DNA from: Isochrysis galbana
Taxonomy: Eukaryota; Haptophyta; Isochrysidales; Isochrysidaceae
Assembly: GCA_018136815.1 (NCBI GenBank)
Contig: CM030936.1
Coordinates: forward strand, 6,659,505 to 6,723,504
Reading direction: 5' to 3'
Length of the DNA stretch: 64,000 nt
In this document: positions 53,447 to 64,000 of the stretch, one piece after another
Position numbering within the stretch: position 1 is the first letter of the stretch
How the letters are laid out: each line of letters opens with the position of its first letter
Program-made: the position numbers and the translations under genes
The notes under the pieces: model-generated
Database searches by the model: none
Seen by the model: only the letters and a program-made list of their open reading frames with translations
What the model was told of the DNA's origin: nothing

Positions 53447-54734
53447 ATGGCGTGGCGCGCGGCGTGGCTGCTGCTGCTGCTCTGTGCCGGGCTGCCGGGG
53501 AGCGGGGCGCTGCAGCTGGGCACGGGGCAGGCCGCGAGGGTCGGGAGGGCGTGCGTGCGCACTCCTCCGCCACGCGCGCTCGCGCCCACCTCGACGCTGC
53601 TCGCGGCAGACATGTTCGGCAAGACGTTCCTCGCGGGGATCTCGATCGCGGCAGCCTCGCTGGTGGGTGAAGGGGAAAACGAGAGAGGGAGAGAGAGGGA
53701 GGGGGAGGGGGGGGGGGGGGGGGGGGGGGTGGCAAGGTGTAGTTGATTGGACAGGGGGAAAGGTGGGGTGGGAATGGAAAGAGGTCGGGGGGGGGAGAAA
53801 GGAGAGAGAGAGGGAGCAGGGAGGAGGGAGCACCGGGTAGAGAGCAGCGGAGAAGGGGTTGGGGGGCTCGGCTGGGGGGAGGGTGGGTGAAGAGAGACAG
53901 AGCATGGTGGTGATGGTGCAAGGGTTTGATGGACGGGGGACGGGGAGGCATGTTGTGAGGGAGTCAGAGATAAAGGGAGAGAACCTGACTGCCAAGGGAT
54001 ACGGAGAGGAAGTGACGAGCCAGAGGGATGGAGCAGGACGAAAAGAGAGGAATGAGCGTGGGGAGTACCAGGAAGCAGTTCTGAGTCTCGTTCGGAGCCT
54101 GCCCCGTGGTGGCGGAAGGAATGTTAGAGGAGAAGGGGAAAAGAGAGGGAGAGGGGGAGGGAAGAGGGGATGGGAGGCAGGGGCAGGGGTTGGATCACGG
54201 AAGTGAGAGATGATGCGGGCCTGATAGAAAGTGAGGGATATCTCGAAGCTCGAGCATTGCTCGCCATCGCTTTTCAGACAACTAGAGCCGTTTGAGAGGG
54301 AGGCACGCGAGGAAGAGGGCTTGTGAGCGAGTGCGTGTGCCACCACTCGTTGCCACCCTGACCTCTAGGTGACAACCATCTTCATTGGATTTGTCGTGCG
54401 AGGCAAGTATGACGAGTTGGAGCAGAGCTTTTTTGCGGAACAAGAGGCAGCACTCTCAAAGGTGGAAGTAGATGAGGTGAGCATGATGCCTGTGGCGGCT
54501 CGGTAGAGAGACCGCCTCTTATTATGTGGTCCCAATTTGATTTTTAGCCGAAGTTGGCCAAATTCCTACTTCGGATGAGTGCTTCCAATTCGGCGGGCCC
54601 TGGGGACACGCTTCCGCAACGAGTGCCACGCATTGGGTGCGCAATAGGTGGACAGCGAGGTGAGCGACTTCTTCGGCAACAACCTCAACCCCGAGGAGCA
54701 ACCATCGAAACCGCCTGCGGAGACGCAAAAATGA
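53447..54734 (+). CDS. Small single-pass membrane protein with plastid-type leader (three exons)
   Basis: Exons 53447-53662, 54369-54476 and 54648-54734, all phase 0, give 136 residues. The leader MAWRAAWLLLLLCAGLPG is a signal peptide; a basic, Pro/Thr-rich stretch follows (residues 25-55), the layout of bipartite plastid targeting in algae with secondary plastids. The only membrane helix spans intron 1 (KTFLAGISIAAASL|VTTIFIGFVV). The soluble tail is acidic (KYDELEQSFFAEQEAALSKV) and ends NLNPEEQPSKPPAETQK. Intron 1 (706 nt) is GA/G-rich. I do not recognise the family; a thylakoid or envelope location is inferred. Confidence 0.75.
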
Positions 54735-55223
54735 GTGATTGTTCTGTCACGATGCTACAGCAATGCAGCTTCTTGATACCAATGTCTCTCGCGTGCATTG
54801 TCAATCGCCCCTATCATGCCAACGCGAGTTCAGGCTTTATCGCCTTAAGATAGGTAATGTGACATGGTATGTCATCTTCAACGAGGAAGCTCGGGGAAAA
54901 TGTTCCGAAAGGTCGTGCTCGCGCCCTATGATCCCTCGAGCTCTGACACTTGCATGTGAACATGTCCGCCGGTGACACGTCAAACATGTGGATAATTCAT
55001 GATGAGCACTTGGCAACTGTCCTATCGCCTAGCCGGGCCTACGCCTTGGACACCCGTGGTTAGTTTTCCCTGTTGTCAGCAAAACTGACCAAAAATAAGC
55101 CGTCACTACTTACGACTTCTCGTGCCAAAGGCACTAGCTGCTGTCAACGGCCGTTGGGCGGTTTGATGCTATAGGCTGCAGCTTCGGGGCTTGGAGCGCG
55201 ATAGCGTCGTGGTGGCGGTGGCG

Positions 55224-55400
55224 GAGCTACGTGTGCGGGGCGAGGCAATCAACTCGTGTTACGCCCTACTACCTACTACCCACCATCCTCACATATCGCA
55301 CCGTCCCCTCCGGGCCCCTTTCCCAAGTTCCAATTCTCGCTTGGGTCCGTGGAGGTCGCGCGCGTTGCCTCGACCGGAATAAAGAATCATTGCAACTAGG
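55224..55400 (-). mobile_element. Diverged MERAP-LINE 3' UTR fragment
   Basis: Resembles the 3' UTR of the LINEs at 33846 and 49900 in GCGCGCG-rich, TTTCCCAAGTTCC and CTACTACC segments, ending CACACGTAG. No coding part remains. 54735-55223 has no recognised feature. Confidence 0.5.
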
Positions 55401-55562
55401 AATATGGGCACTGCAAGTGAGCCGTTGGGCGATGCTGCATGTATGCGCGGGCGTAGAGATGTGGGTGACTCGTGACTCTGGCAGAGCCAGCGGCCGGGGG
55501 CGGGCGTGCGGGGCATCCGAGCGCCACGGCCACGGCGCATGCATCTATCATCTATATCTACT

Positions 55563-55596
55563 ACTTACTTAAAAAGAGCCCTATTTGACCGCCCTA
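55563..55596. mobile_element. End of a TAGGGCGGTCAAA-family element
   Basis: Reads ACTTAAAAAGAGCCCTATTTGACCGCCCTA, the right terminal repeat of the family with changes. The left end was not found; 55600-56110 is unassigned. Confidence 0.5.
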
Positions 55597-56129
55597 CTAT
55601 TCATCGTTGAGGGACGTTGGAGCTTCCCCTTGCAGGTACCACTCGGACACCTGGCTCGTCAGGCATGGCGGGATTCCGGGACTGAAAAGTTGTGTCCAAT
55701 TAGATAGTGGGGTTGGCTAGGATATAACATTGATATTTTAATTTGGATTGTTAGTCTCGGGCACTCCCGCCAAGTGTGAAGATGTTTCGTCGGCTTCTTC
55801 ATTTACATCGAAATGTTTTTCAACTATCATGTGTAGAGGGGAGTGGAGCTGTGGCTGTGGAGCGTATGGAGGTGGAGGGGCCGATGTATGTAAGATGTGG
55901 GATACAGCCCTTTGGCGGAATGGGATGCGTGCTACCGGCTACCGGGGGCGGAGGGAGCACGCGACAAGGGAGCCGAGGACGAGCGCGGGTGCACTCAGAC
56001 GACATGCGACAGCACGGGGCGAGGACGAGGGGGCGGGAGAGGCACGAGAAAGGGGACGGAGGGGCAGGGCATCCGTAACACTCCCTTATTCGGGTGGTGC
56101 ACCGGGACTTTTGATGGCCCGCACCTTGA

Positions 56130-56879
56130 TAAATAAACCTTTTAATAGTCTCACCGCACACGCGGCCGTGGACCCTCTACTTTCTACTCACGTAGGAAAC
56201 TTTCTACACCCCCACTTCCCCGGCCCTTCTCCCCCCGCCATAAGGCGACTCCCCCCGTGCACTACTAGGGGGATAGGGGGAAAGGGCTTAGATATGGTCC
56301 GGTGGCCCGCGCCCCCCCCCGGTGATCATTCCCCCCCTTCCTCCTGTGTCTCCGAGTGGGCGGCGGTCTCAGCCCCGACTTATCCTGTAAACAGGTGCGG
56401 GACTCACCTATTTTTCGGTGAGCGGAGCTCTCGCTCCGCCCACCCCCTTCTCCGCGCTCTCTCTCCCCTCTCCTGCGGCACGCGCGATGGCGCGCCTGCG
56501 GCAGGCCTGCAGCTGCCCCTGGCGACCCCTGGAGGCTCATGGAGGCCAGCTCTGGGGGCAGAGGAGGCTGGGACTGGGCCCTGGTCTCCCCTGCCTCTCC
56601 CTCGCTGGCGCTCCTGAGCCTCTGGGGCCCCCAATCTGCACCTGTCTGCCTGTCGACCAGGGGGGGGGGGGGTTGGAGCGATGGGCTGGCCACGAGGGGC
56701 CAGGATGGGCGAATGGGGCGAGCATGTGGGGAAGGGAGTGGGTCAGTAGGGCAGTGGGCTCCTGGCAAGCCATCAGGCGTGCCAGGAGGATGGGTGGTTC
56801 CTCCCCCATGGCAGGGGAGGAGTGGAGAGAGGGGGGGGCTCGTGCCCCCCCATGGGTCAACCAAGTATAAACTTAGTTG
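56130..56879 (+). mobile_element. 750-bp retroposon with 18-bp target duplication
   Basis: TGATGGCCCGCACCTTGA occurs at 56112-56129 and again at 56880-56897, exactly bracketing the element. Duplications this long arise by target-primed reverse transcription. The element ends TATAAACTTAGTTG, shared with 6922-7045. Its middle (56170-56745) matches, inverted, 29160-29745 inside LINE copy E. No coding frame. The 3' end lacks poly(A). Confidence 0.8.
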
Positions 56880-56983
56880 TGATGGCCCGCACCTTGAGCT
56901 GCCACGCACCCCATGGGCCATGGGGAGTCCTTGAGAGGGTGGCTGGTCGGTGCTATGAAATATTGCTCGATCTTCGATTGTTG

Positions 56984-57277
56984 CTATGAGAAAACGCTGC
57001 CGATTGGACGCTTGCTCTCCGCCACCGTCACCGCTGTCGCTTTGTCGCCATGTGGCACGCAAAGGTGAGGAACCGCAACGCGTAGGTATTTCAAGACGGT
57101 GATTAAAATCCCGAGGTAAATGCTGTAGTACGACAGCCACTGAGCTGTTTCGCCCGGGTTGGGGGTCCCTTTGTGAGCTTTCGATTCTTTTTGCAATCGG
57201 TCCAACTGTTTTGATTCTTTTAGCAATCGGTCCAACTGTTTTTGGGTTACCTTGAATCTTGCGAATGCCCCCTTCAT
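56984..57277 (-). CDS. Small ORF with one membrane segment, unknown
   Basis: 97 codons from ATG 57277. KQLDRLLKES and KQLDRLQKES are a tandem 30-bp duplication forming an amphipathic helix. WLSYYSIYLGILITVLKYLR is a likely membrane helix. No homologue is recognised and the (GA)-rich upstream DNA is typical of gene starts here. It could be chance. Confidence 0.3.
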   Translation of the reverse strand: MKGAFARFKVTQKQLDRLLKESKQLDRLQKESKAHKGTPNPGETAQWLSYYSIYLGILITVLKYLRVAVPHLCVPHGDKATAVTVAESKRPIGSVFS

Positions 57278-57778
57278 AGGCGAGGGCGGCGGCGGCGAGG
57301 GCGAAGAGGGGGAGGGGGACGGAGGAGGAGGTTGCCCGGTGGGAGGAGAAGAAGGTGGTCGCCCGGTGAGAGTGAGAGGATGAAGGCTGACACACGAGGA
57401 GTGCGGTATACATCCGATGCACTCATTGAAGACGATCCTTTCAAGACAAGTGTGAGGAGAGGTCCTGCATGCGGCTGCGCGGCGGCCACGTCATGCGTGA
57501 CGCCCCCGCGCCTTCACGCTCCCTCGCCCTCCCACCCCTAGGATTGGGACTCCCTCGTGGTGGCCCCGCATCGCGTATTTGGAAACGAGGGGTACCAAAT
57601 GAAGGCAAACGACCTGGAACAGTCCATCTCCACAGAATCTTCAGAACAATTTTTTTAGGCCACCGCCTACGCAACGCCACGATTGGGTCCGTAGTAGAGC
57701 CCGGAATCAGAATCTTCAAAAAAAAATTAGCCCACCGCCACGCCACGCATTCGCAAACAAGCGTTTGCCGACTCCGAC

Positions 57779-59117
57779 TCATTCGGCCGTCTCACCCTCG
57801 CCGCCTGAGTCAACACCTTGTTCACGCAGCCCCTCATGCCGGCTATCCTCACAGCCGCAGTGGACGCAGTAGGCTTTCCACTCAGCGAGCCTTGCTGGCA
57901 AGAGTTTCGGCGGACAGAAACCGGGACACGCATTGCACTGTGGGCACTGGCCCCGTAGCACACCGTCTTGAGAACGGCAGCCAGCTGCTGTTGAACTGGC
58001 CACGGCGCGCTCGGCCTTTCGGGGGTCAACCCCAGCAGAGGCGAGTGCGGCACGTATGCTCGCCAACGCCTCGGCACGCGATGTTTCGATGGCGCATCGA
58101 TTTCGCCTCTCGATGGCTAAGCGCCGTTTCTCGAGAAGAGCGTCGAGCGAGAATTTCGCAAGCGGGACGGAGCCTAGCAACGTGCGAACGCGGAAGCCGG
58201 AGTCGGTCAGTATCACAACTCCAGCGCCGTTCGGGAGGCCCAGCGCGGAGATCGGGGGCGCCCGGCCGATGGCCGAGCGTTCGATTGCATTTGAGAGAGA
58301 CACGCCTTGCCGTAGTGTCTCACGTCTGAGGGCTAACCATGAGAGGCTTGCCGTTGTGCTGTCGGACGAGGGCCAGCCTGGGGAAGAGCTCATAGTAGCA
58401 GGTGCAGTGGGTGCCTGCGGCAATCCGACGAGGAAGGGAAGCTCCAGTTGTGGCGTTTGCCACAGATGCTCGCACGCCCTCTTCACAGACACATTCAAGA
58501 CAGCCCCTGCCGCGCGCTCCGCGTCTTTCTTGACCCATTCAAGTGGGAGAACACCGCCCTGCGTGTGAGGAAGGAAAGATGCGCAGCAGAGCCATGTCGT
58601 GAGCATGGCGGAATCAAGTTGCACAGGCCGCATAATACGGAGGCATGTTAGCTGGACACGGCGCGGCCGTGAGAAGGTTGTTGTATACGCAAGCGGGCGC
58701 TGTGTCGCATGCTACATGCCCATGAAGCATCGGAACGGATGCGGCGGGGACGACGCACATTCTCAAAGAAGGCGTAAATTTGCTCCTCGGGCCATGCGGA
58801 CATCTCATTGGCGTCGTAAGGCACGTCGTCGGCAAGGCACTCAAAGCTGATTTCAGCAATACGCTCCTCGCTCACCGGCTTGCTGCCACTTACGGGGGCG
58901 GAGCTGTCCTCAGCGGGCTCGAGCCCCAACCCACACCGGGTGACACCGTCCACTGAGCTATCATCCCCTCCGGCCAGCACCCCCCCTACTTTGTCCCAGC
59001 CCGTCTCGAGAGGGCCACCGCTAGAGTCACACATGGAGCCTGGCGAACGTGCTGAGTTAACGATGCCCGAATGTCCAAGAAGCGTGCACCCTAGATCGAG
59101 GCCAATGACAAGGCTTC
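57779..59117 (-). CDS. Cysteine-cluster protein, unknown (last two exons)
   Basis: Exons 59117-58759 and 58558-57779, joined in phase 0 (GAGAAT|GTGCGT to CACACGCAG|GGC), stop TGA/TGAG at 57779. The first contains SLVIGLDLGCTLLG and ends SAWPEEQIYAFFEN; the second starts GGVLPLEWVKKDAE and ends with a probable zinc cluster, CPQCNACPGFCPP...YCVHCGCEDSRHE. Earlier exons lie upstream: a coding-like exon at about 59269-59138 (MVIKYASEVPTQTYLPGQEG) could belong here or to the DnaJ gene, but its phase does not fit 59117. I do not recognise the family. Confidence 0.5.
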
Positions 59118-59250
59118 CTGCACAATGAGCTTCGTAAATGCACCTGAGTCGTGGCAGGCAGAGAATTGGTATGCAGCGCGTATGCTCCTTCCTGCCCTGG
59201 TAGGTAGGTCTGCGTCGGTACCTCGCTGGCATACTTGATCACCATCTGCA

Positions 59251-61926
59251 CTAGCGGGTGAGAAGAGCACACCTCAAGCTTGGGTGCCGGATGAGGTGGA
59301 CAGCTGCGACGCAAGAAGGCAGCAGAGCGGAATGGCTCGAAGCGGAGAGGTCCACCTGATCGCATGCAGATGGCAGTAGCGCGCTGGTACCCTCTTTTTG
59401 GGACGAGACCGACGCAGGATAGTCGGAGTCACCGCCGTGCGCATGCTTGGGAAGGAGCTCCTCAGCCACGTCAACGTCCACAAGGCCTGCATCCTGCCGG
59501 GCATCTTCGTCAAACTCGTCACGCGCATCAGCACACGCCCCAACGCAAGGGACGGCCGAAATCGCGCAATCATCGCAACTTCCTGCCTTTCCAATCGCAC
59601 TAGAACCTTGCGTCCCATTTGAACATACGATTGTGCCAACACCTGGCCGTGGGCAAGACACGTCGTCTGCCACGGCCTCGATTATGATGACCGAGGCGGA
59701 GCGGATCGACGCCTCCTCGTCTATGAGCACCGGCACCGAGACGACGCCGAGCGCATGGATATGACGCCAGCGAAGGGAAGGAATTCGCGAGCTCAAGGCA
59801 GAGATGAGCTGCTCAGCGGCGGCGGAAGGTGGTACCGGCCTCGAACCTGCAATCCCCACCACACGGAAGCAGCGGATGAGCTACGCCGGACATGGGGCAG
59901 CCGAAGATACGACGAGCGGGGTCGCAGGCCAAGCGACATGTGGCAGGTGTGAGGCGATGTAACATGGTCATACCTCCACGTGAGAGGCCGATTCATGAAG
60001 AATATCGCCTCGCTGTTGGCGTGACAATGAGCGCCGAAGCGACACATAGGGCCCGCGTACCTCCAACAATGACGTATACGGCCTCGAGGGGAGCCGGCAA
60101 GTCGTGCACGGCGGCGCCCCGACGCAACCATGCCGCCTCCTCGTCGCTGACTGCCTCCGCGGCATCAGCACCCGAGCAGTACCTTTCTCGCCGCAGTGTG
60201 CGAGCTGAGAGCGCCATTTGGCGCATCGCAGCGGCCCGCTGGCGATGCGCAAGGATGACTGGGATAGCCGTCTGGTCGACGAGCACGCGGACGGATAGGG
60301 CGGCCAATGGCTGCGGAGCGTCGCTAGAACTGGACGGGCCTGCTCCCTCCGCCTGCATGCGGCTGGTCAACAATACCACGGGTGGGCGCACCACGCCAAG
60401 AGAGCCGGCACGCACTCGGCGGCGCCGCGCTGGGCCCGCAGGCGGAGCAATGGCAAACTTGACAACCAGATCGCCTCTTGCGCATAAACCCTTTGGCGGC
60501 GAACCGCGCAGCGGCATGCCGCGACCGGGCACAATTGCCGCACCTACTCCCGAGCTGTCAAAGGGGAAAGCGAGGCGGTGAGAGCAAGCAAGCACGCTCA
60601 GCTAGCGCGACAGCGAGTGCGGATGAGCGCGCTCAGTCGCCCAGTGCATCGATCGGAGGAGTAACCAAATGGGCCTGCGGCGTGCGCATGAGAGTGCTAC
60701 GGACAAACATCGTTGCCTCGCAAGCCGATGCAGGTCCTTACCGGTCGAACCCAAGGTAGGCCGCCAAGGTGTTGCCGCATGCGAGGGCTGGTCTGCCATC
60801 GATGGACTTGACCAGACAGCAGTAAAAGAGGCTCTCGGCAGGCACGCCCGACGGCTTACCCTTGAGGTTACCCTCACCCCTGAGTACATGGGCTCGATGG
60901 GCAGCTCAGTGGCGCCGGACGGCTCAGCCACGATGGGAGCACGAGGGGCGCACGCGTGCTGTCAAAGAGCGGCCAGTGGCGGTACTTGCCCTACCTGTCA
61001 TAGACCCACAGGTCGTCCCCCATCCTTGTGAATACGTCGTGCTCGGTGACCTTGAGTACGAACACGAGGTCGGCGCGGCCGCCAGGTCCGACGTCGCCCT
61101 GATTCCGATGCCAGTAGGTGGCACCTTCCTGTTCGCCGCGATTGACCTGCGGCCGCCGAGGCAAGCGCAAGGGCAGGGTCAAGTGCCGAGGCAAATGCGG
61201 CTAGGCGCAAGGGGGCCGTACGCGCGTGCCAGCCACCTTGATGCTGAAGAGCTCCTCCTTCTCCTTGCGCTCCCACTGCGTGCCCACAAAGTAGGAGCGC
61301 GAGAAGGGCACATTGAGCTTGACACCCTTGTAGATCTGCTCGATCGTGACGTGCACGTCGACGCACGTGGGCGGCGGCTTGTCGCACTTGCCCGCGTCCG
61401 CGAGCCCTGCGTCGTCGGCCGCGGCGCGCTTGTCGCGCTGGTGGTCGTACACGTGGCGCGTCGGCAGGTCGCTCAGGATCTCGAAGGCTTCGACCACCGC
61501 AAAGTAGCGTTCGCGCGCCTGATCAAGCTCGGCAGCACTCTTTCCCGCCTGCTTGTCCGGGTGCAGCTGAAGCGAGAGCGCCTTGAATGCGGCGCGAATC
61601 TCATTCTCGGATGCGAACTCGGAGACGTCGAGCCTCGCGTAGTAGTCCTCGTACCTGTCAAACGCCCTGAGCTTTGCGTAGCTCAGTTCGATCGCATCTG
61701 GTCGGTAGCTCGGGTCACGCTTTCGTCGCTCTTCCTCACGAGCCCTCGCCTTCTCAGCCTCCTTGGCGAGTGCGGCCAGAAGCTTCTTCTGAATCTCAGG
61801 AGAGATGGGAGGAGAGCGGCGGGGCGGAGCCGCTGGCGGTGTGTAGAGGCTCACGCCAGCGCTCTGCTGCTTGCGGGCAAAAGAAGCGTCGTAGAGCTGC
61901 ACTGCGTGCTTCGGTAGGGCGGGCAT
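59251..61926 (-). CDS. DnaJ (Hsp40) type II protein with long C-terminal extension (five or more exons)
   Basis: Exons 61926-61237, 61146-60995, 60879-60742, 60554-60061 and 59846-59251 (the last may be spliced further) join in phases 0, 2, 2, 1. A J domain lies at about residues 85-160 (YEDYYARLDVS...LQLHPDKQAG with the HPD triad) after an 80-residue basic helix. The substrate-binding domains follow: VDVHVTIEQIYKGVKLNVPF, HRNQGDVGPGGRADLVFVLK, HDVFTRMGDDLWVY, GAAIVPGRGMP and RGDLVVKFAIAPP. There is no Cys-rich zinc domain, hence type II. It then goes on for some 300 residues (VLVDQTAIPVILAHRQ, LEAVYVIVGGS, VPVLIDEEASIRSASVIII) with alternating strand/helix character, unknown in standard DNAJBs. 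Exon 3 is the least conserved. Confidence 0.75.
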
Positions 61927-61959
61927 CCTTGGCGGGTGGGGTGGGGTTGGGTGTGTGGG

Positions 61960-62145
61960 GAAGAGAGAGAGAGAGAGAGAGAAGAGAGAAGGGAGGAGAG
62001 AGGGTGGGGGAAGGGGTGGGGGGGAAGGGGATGCGGGAGAGATGCGAGAGGAGGGGAGGGCCGGGGGGGGGGGGGGGGGAACCAGAAATAGAATCGGAGG
62101 GATAGGCGAGATAGAGAGAGAGGTGGGAAAGCCACGCGGAGAAAA
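61960..62145. repeat. GA/G-rich tract upstream of DnaJ
   Basis: GA repeats with a G run at about 62065-62079, 35 bp upstream of the DnaJ ATG. Confidence 0.9.
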
Positions 62146-62320
62146 AAAAACCGCACCCCAGCCCGCATTGGCGGAGCCATGACGGCAGGAGATAGATAGG
62201 CATAGGAGATAGGAGATAGGAGATAGGAGATAGGAGATAGGTGGGAAGCCATGACGGCAAAAGAGGGGAGGGAGTCGGCGCGCGCTCCATGCCCCTGTCG
62301 TTGTAGCGATAGTTGGGAAG
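62146..62320 (-). mobile_element. Short MERAP-family element (copy C)
   Basis: On the minus strand AACTATCG...CGACAG, GGGGC, ATGGAGCGCGCGCCG (MERAPTPSPLLPS), then TATCTCC repeats and a T9 run at 62154-62146. It keeps only the 5' end and a T tail. The hairpin has one or two mismatches. Confidence 0.65.
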
Positions 62321-63458
62321 GACACACTGAGGTGCACTGTGTAGTGTGTGTGTAAGGTGTAAGGTTGTCCTAGATCCTAGACCACGTAGCACGTAGCACG
62401 CAGTGAAACGATTCAAGTAACTTTGTACCGTCTTTGTCTTTGACATTGGACAACAAAAGACGAAAGAGACGGAGGAAACGCGTGAATAGAGGGAGAAAAG
62501 GAGACTGCGACGTGAGATGACAGCGATGACAACGAAAGAGGAACGGAGGCAACGACGTGAGAGAGGCGCGTCCCGGCACAAGTAGGTTGGGGAAATGGAA
62601 ATGGTCGAACACGACATTGCGTCCGATATTCAAACCTTTTGACCGTTTGAACCAATTATATTGTCAATTGCCGCATCCGCATCCGCGAGAATCGATCTTG
62701 TAGTCTACCGTCTACATCTACTCATCGGTAGCATATCGAATTGCATTTTTTTGATGTGCGTGCGCGTCCCACGAGCACGGCAAGAACGCGGGCGGCAACA
62801 ACGGCAAAAGCAAATTGATTAGAAGCGCCCGAATCCTAGTTGATTTGCGACGGGCCAAGCTACAACAACAACAGCGTTACAAGACTTGTCGAAGGTCAAC
62901 TCACAACAACCACACGCACGTGCTCACCTTCCTTGCCGTGACACGAGAAGCGGCTGATGTGAGTGACACGAGTGCATCCATGCCCTTTAGGTGGCGGTAG
63001 GCGTTCTCGAGAAGCGAGCCGATGTGCAAGCAGGCATTGCTCGAATATCGATCGTTGCAAGTTGTTGCACCCTTGCAGGCCGATCAGCTCCAAAATTCAT
63101 TGGCGCACGCGTTAAATCGACGGTGTGGTCGTGCCTGGTCGCGCGATGCCGTATTTGCAGCCAAGAACGGCCCACCGCTGCCACCCGCATTCCAAAGTCA
63201 TGCACCGCCGCAAGCTCGCGTTCACGCGACGGAAAGCGGTGAGCGCCAACATCGCGATTCTAGGTCAGATTCCGCAACACAAAGAGAGCTTCTTTGCCAT
63301 GAGCACATGCTGCTCAGCTACGTCTCCTCCTTTGTCCCTAGCATCATCCATACGTGCAGTCGGGAGATTTGCGGGTGCTTCAGGTTGAGAAACAGGCGCG
63401 GGGGCAACGCACCCGCCATCCACGCCAATTGCAGGTCGGCTGGCACGTGCGCATCGCC
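62321..63458. other. No gene assigned
   Basis: Short frames on both strands. A plus-strand piece at 63000-63190 (LLEYRSLQVVAPLQADQLQNS) has some protein character but no start or family. Confidence 0.3.
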
Positions 63459-64000
63459 TCAAAGCATCTCGACTGGAGCGTCCGCAACAGCGCGTCTCCA
63501 ACCTCTGCTCCCCGACCTATCCGCCTCGGAGGCAAGTGTTCCCTCAGGTACATCGACTACGACGGCGCTGGCGCTGCCCGACCTGGCGTCACTCTCGTCA
63601 TCAACGTCGTCGCCATCGCCGCGTACATTGCCATCGTCCCACGTCGGCACGCCTGCTTCAGCTGCGCGCACACCCGTCGCGTCCGACGGCCCCGTGCCTG
63701 CCAGCAGCGCTCGCGCGCCGGTGCCGTCAGTTCTCGCTCGCGTCGCCGCCACCGAGCTCCTCGTAGCACCTGTGGCCGCACTGGCTCGAGGGCCGACCGA
63801 TTGGCCGGGGCCTCCGACCAAGCCATCGAAGAAGCGGCTCAAGACGCCCCATGGCGTATCCGCGACCGCTGTCGCCGGGCCGCGTGAGCGCAGCGGGGCG
63901 CCCTGGGCGGCGAGGGTCTTCCTCGCGAGCACCGCCGCCTCTATCCGCCGGACGGCTGCCTTTCGGCGGGCGTTCGAGTAGTGCTTCACGAGCTTCGCAC
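63459..64000 (-). CDS. Partial gene leaving the window, Ala/Arg- and Asp-rich protein
   Basis: The minus-strand frame is open to the window edge (AKLVKHYSNARRKAAVRRIE at the edge) and ends at a stop at 63459. A basic, Ala-rich helix comes first, then WGVLSRFFDGLVGG, then Ala/Thr-rich and Asp-rich low complexity (DDGNVRGDGDDVDDES). The true start is beyond 64000. No family recognised. Confidence 0.4.
   Translation of the reverse strand, partial: AKLVKHYSNARRKAAVRRIEAAVLARKTLAAQGAPLRSRGPATAVADTPWGVLSRFFDGLVGGPGQSVGPRASAATGATRSSVAATRARTDGTGARALLAGTGPSDATGVRAAEAGVPTWDDGNVRGDGDDVDDESDARSGSASAVVVDVPEGTLASEADRSGSRGWRRAVADAPVEML

Noticed and set aside
56265-57422. Minus-strand frame of 385 codons
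   Set aside because: It runs through the 18-bp-TSD retroposon and has no domain; only the short frame at 56984-57277 is kept as a weak candidate.
59057-59365. A further DnaJ exon (RRSCPPHPAPKLEVCSS...GQEGAYALH)
   Set aside because: It looks protein-like, but its phase does not connect both to the exon before and the exon at 59117; left unassigned.
63022-63981. Plus-strand frame of 319 codons at the right end
   Set aside because: No ATG in a plausible place and no family; the minus frame at the edge has a more natural basic helix. The choice is not certain.

Overview
The window looks like nuclear DNA of a eukaryotic microalga, probably one with a secondary plastid; a haptophyte-type genome is my guess, at low confidence. 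The reasons are GC-rich protein genes split by short GT-AG introns, two genes whose products start with a secretory-type leader followed by a transit-like stretch, very long (GA)n/(CT)n and (CA)n tracts, and a dense mix of nested transposons. I see no bacterial operons, Shine-Dalgarno sites, rRNA genes or CRISPR arrays.

Host genes, left to right: a two-exon GYGPAK-repeat membrane protein (1307-2349, -); a small secreted-type protein (2578-3437, -); an LRR fragment (5786-6118, -); the proteasome maturation factor UMP1/POMP in three exons (8150-9236, +); a membrane RING-H2 ubiquitin ligase (11582-13171, -); an F-box protein (15079-16254, +); an ankyrin fragment (about 20357-20665, +); two SAM-carrier-like SLC25 genes transcribed away from each other (21637-23288, - and 25839-28175, +); MEMO1 in two exons (30958-32116, -); an H2A-like histone-fold protein of the CHRAC1/POLE4/NF-YC group in five exons (37262-38649, -); a small single-pass, probably plastid, protein in three exons (53447-54734, +); a cysteine-rich protein of unknown function (57779 to about 59117, -); a DnaJ type II chaperone with a long C-terminal extension (about 59251-61926, -); and a gene leaving the right edge (-). 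Most of these models come from joining exons by splice phase and family conservation rather than from single open frames. Many starts have a long GA/CT tract just upstream or in intron 1.

Mobile DNA fills the rest. 40238-45925 is a complete Ty1/copia element with apparently identical 177-bp LTRs and a 5-bp target duplication. 45931-52596 is a three-layer nest: a Ty3/gypsy RNase H fragment, split by a second copia, whose interior was replaced by a LINE. 17183-19102 is an hAT element with 23-bp terminal repeats and an 8-bp duplication, sitting in remains of a related hAT. There are also hAT remnants at 4018-4612 and 5097-5582, a family with ends TAGGGCGGTCAAACA and 7-bp duplications, a Mutator-like MITE with a 10-bp duplication, and a retroposon with an 18-bp duplication.

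The most unusual signal is a LINE family found as at least five 5' ends and several 3' ends. Its copies keep a complete APE endonuclease and a C-terminal zinc-finger domain but have no reverse transcriptase. They start with a conserved hairpin that shows compensatory base changes just before a MERAP start, and they end in a T-rich tail instead of poly(A). This looks like a non-autonomous, endonuclease-coding retroelement family that depends on a partner for reverse transcriptase.
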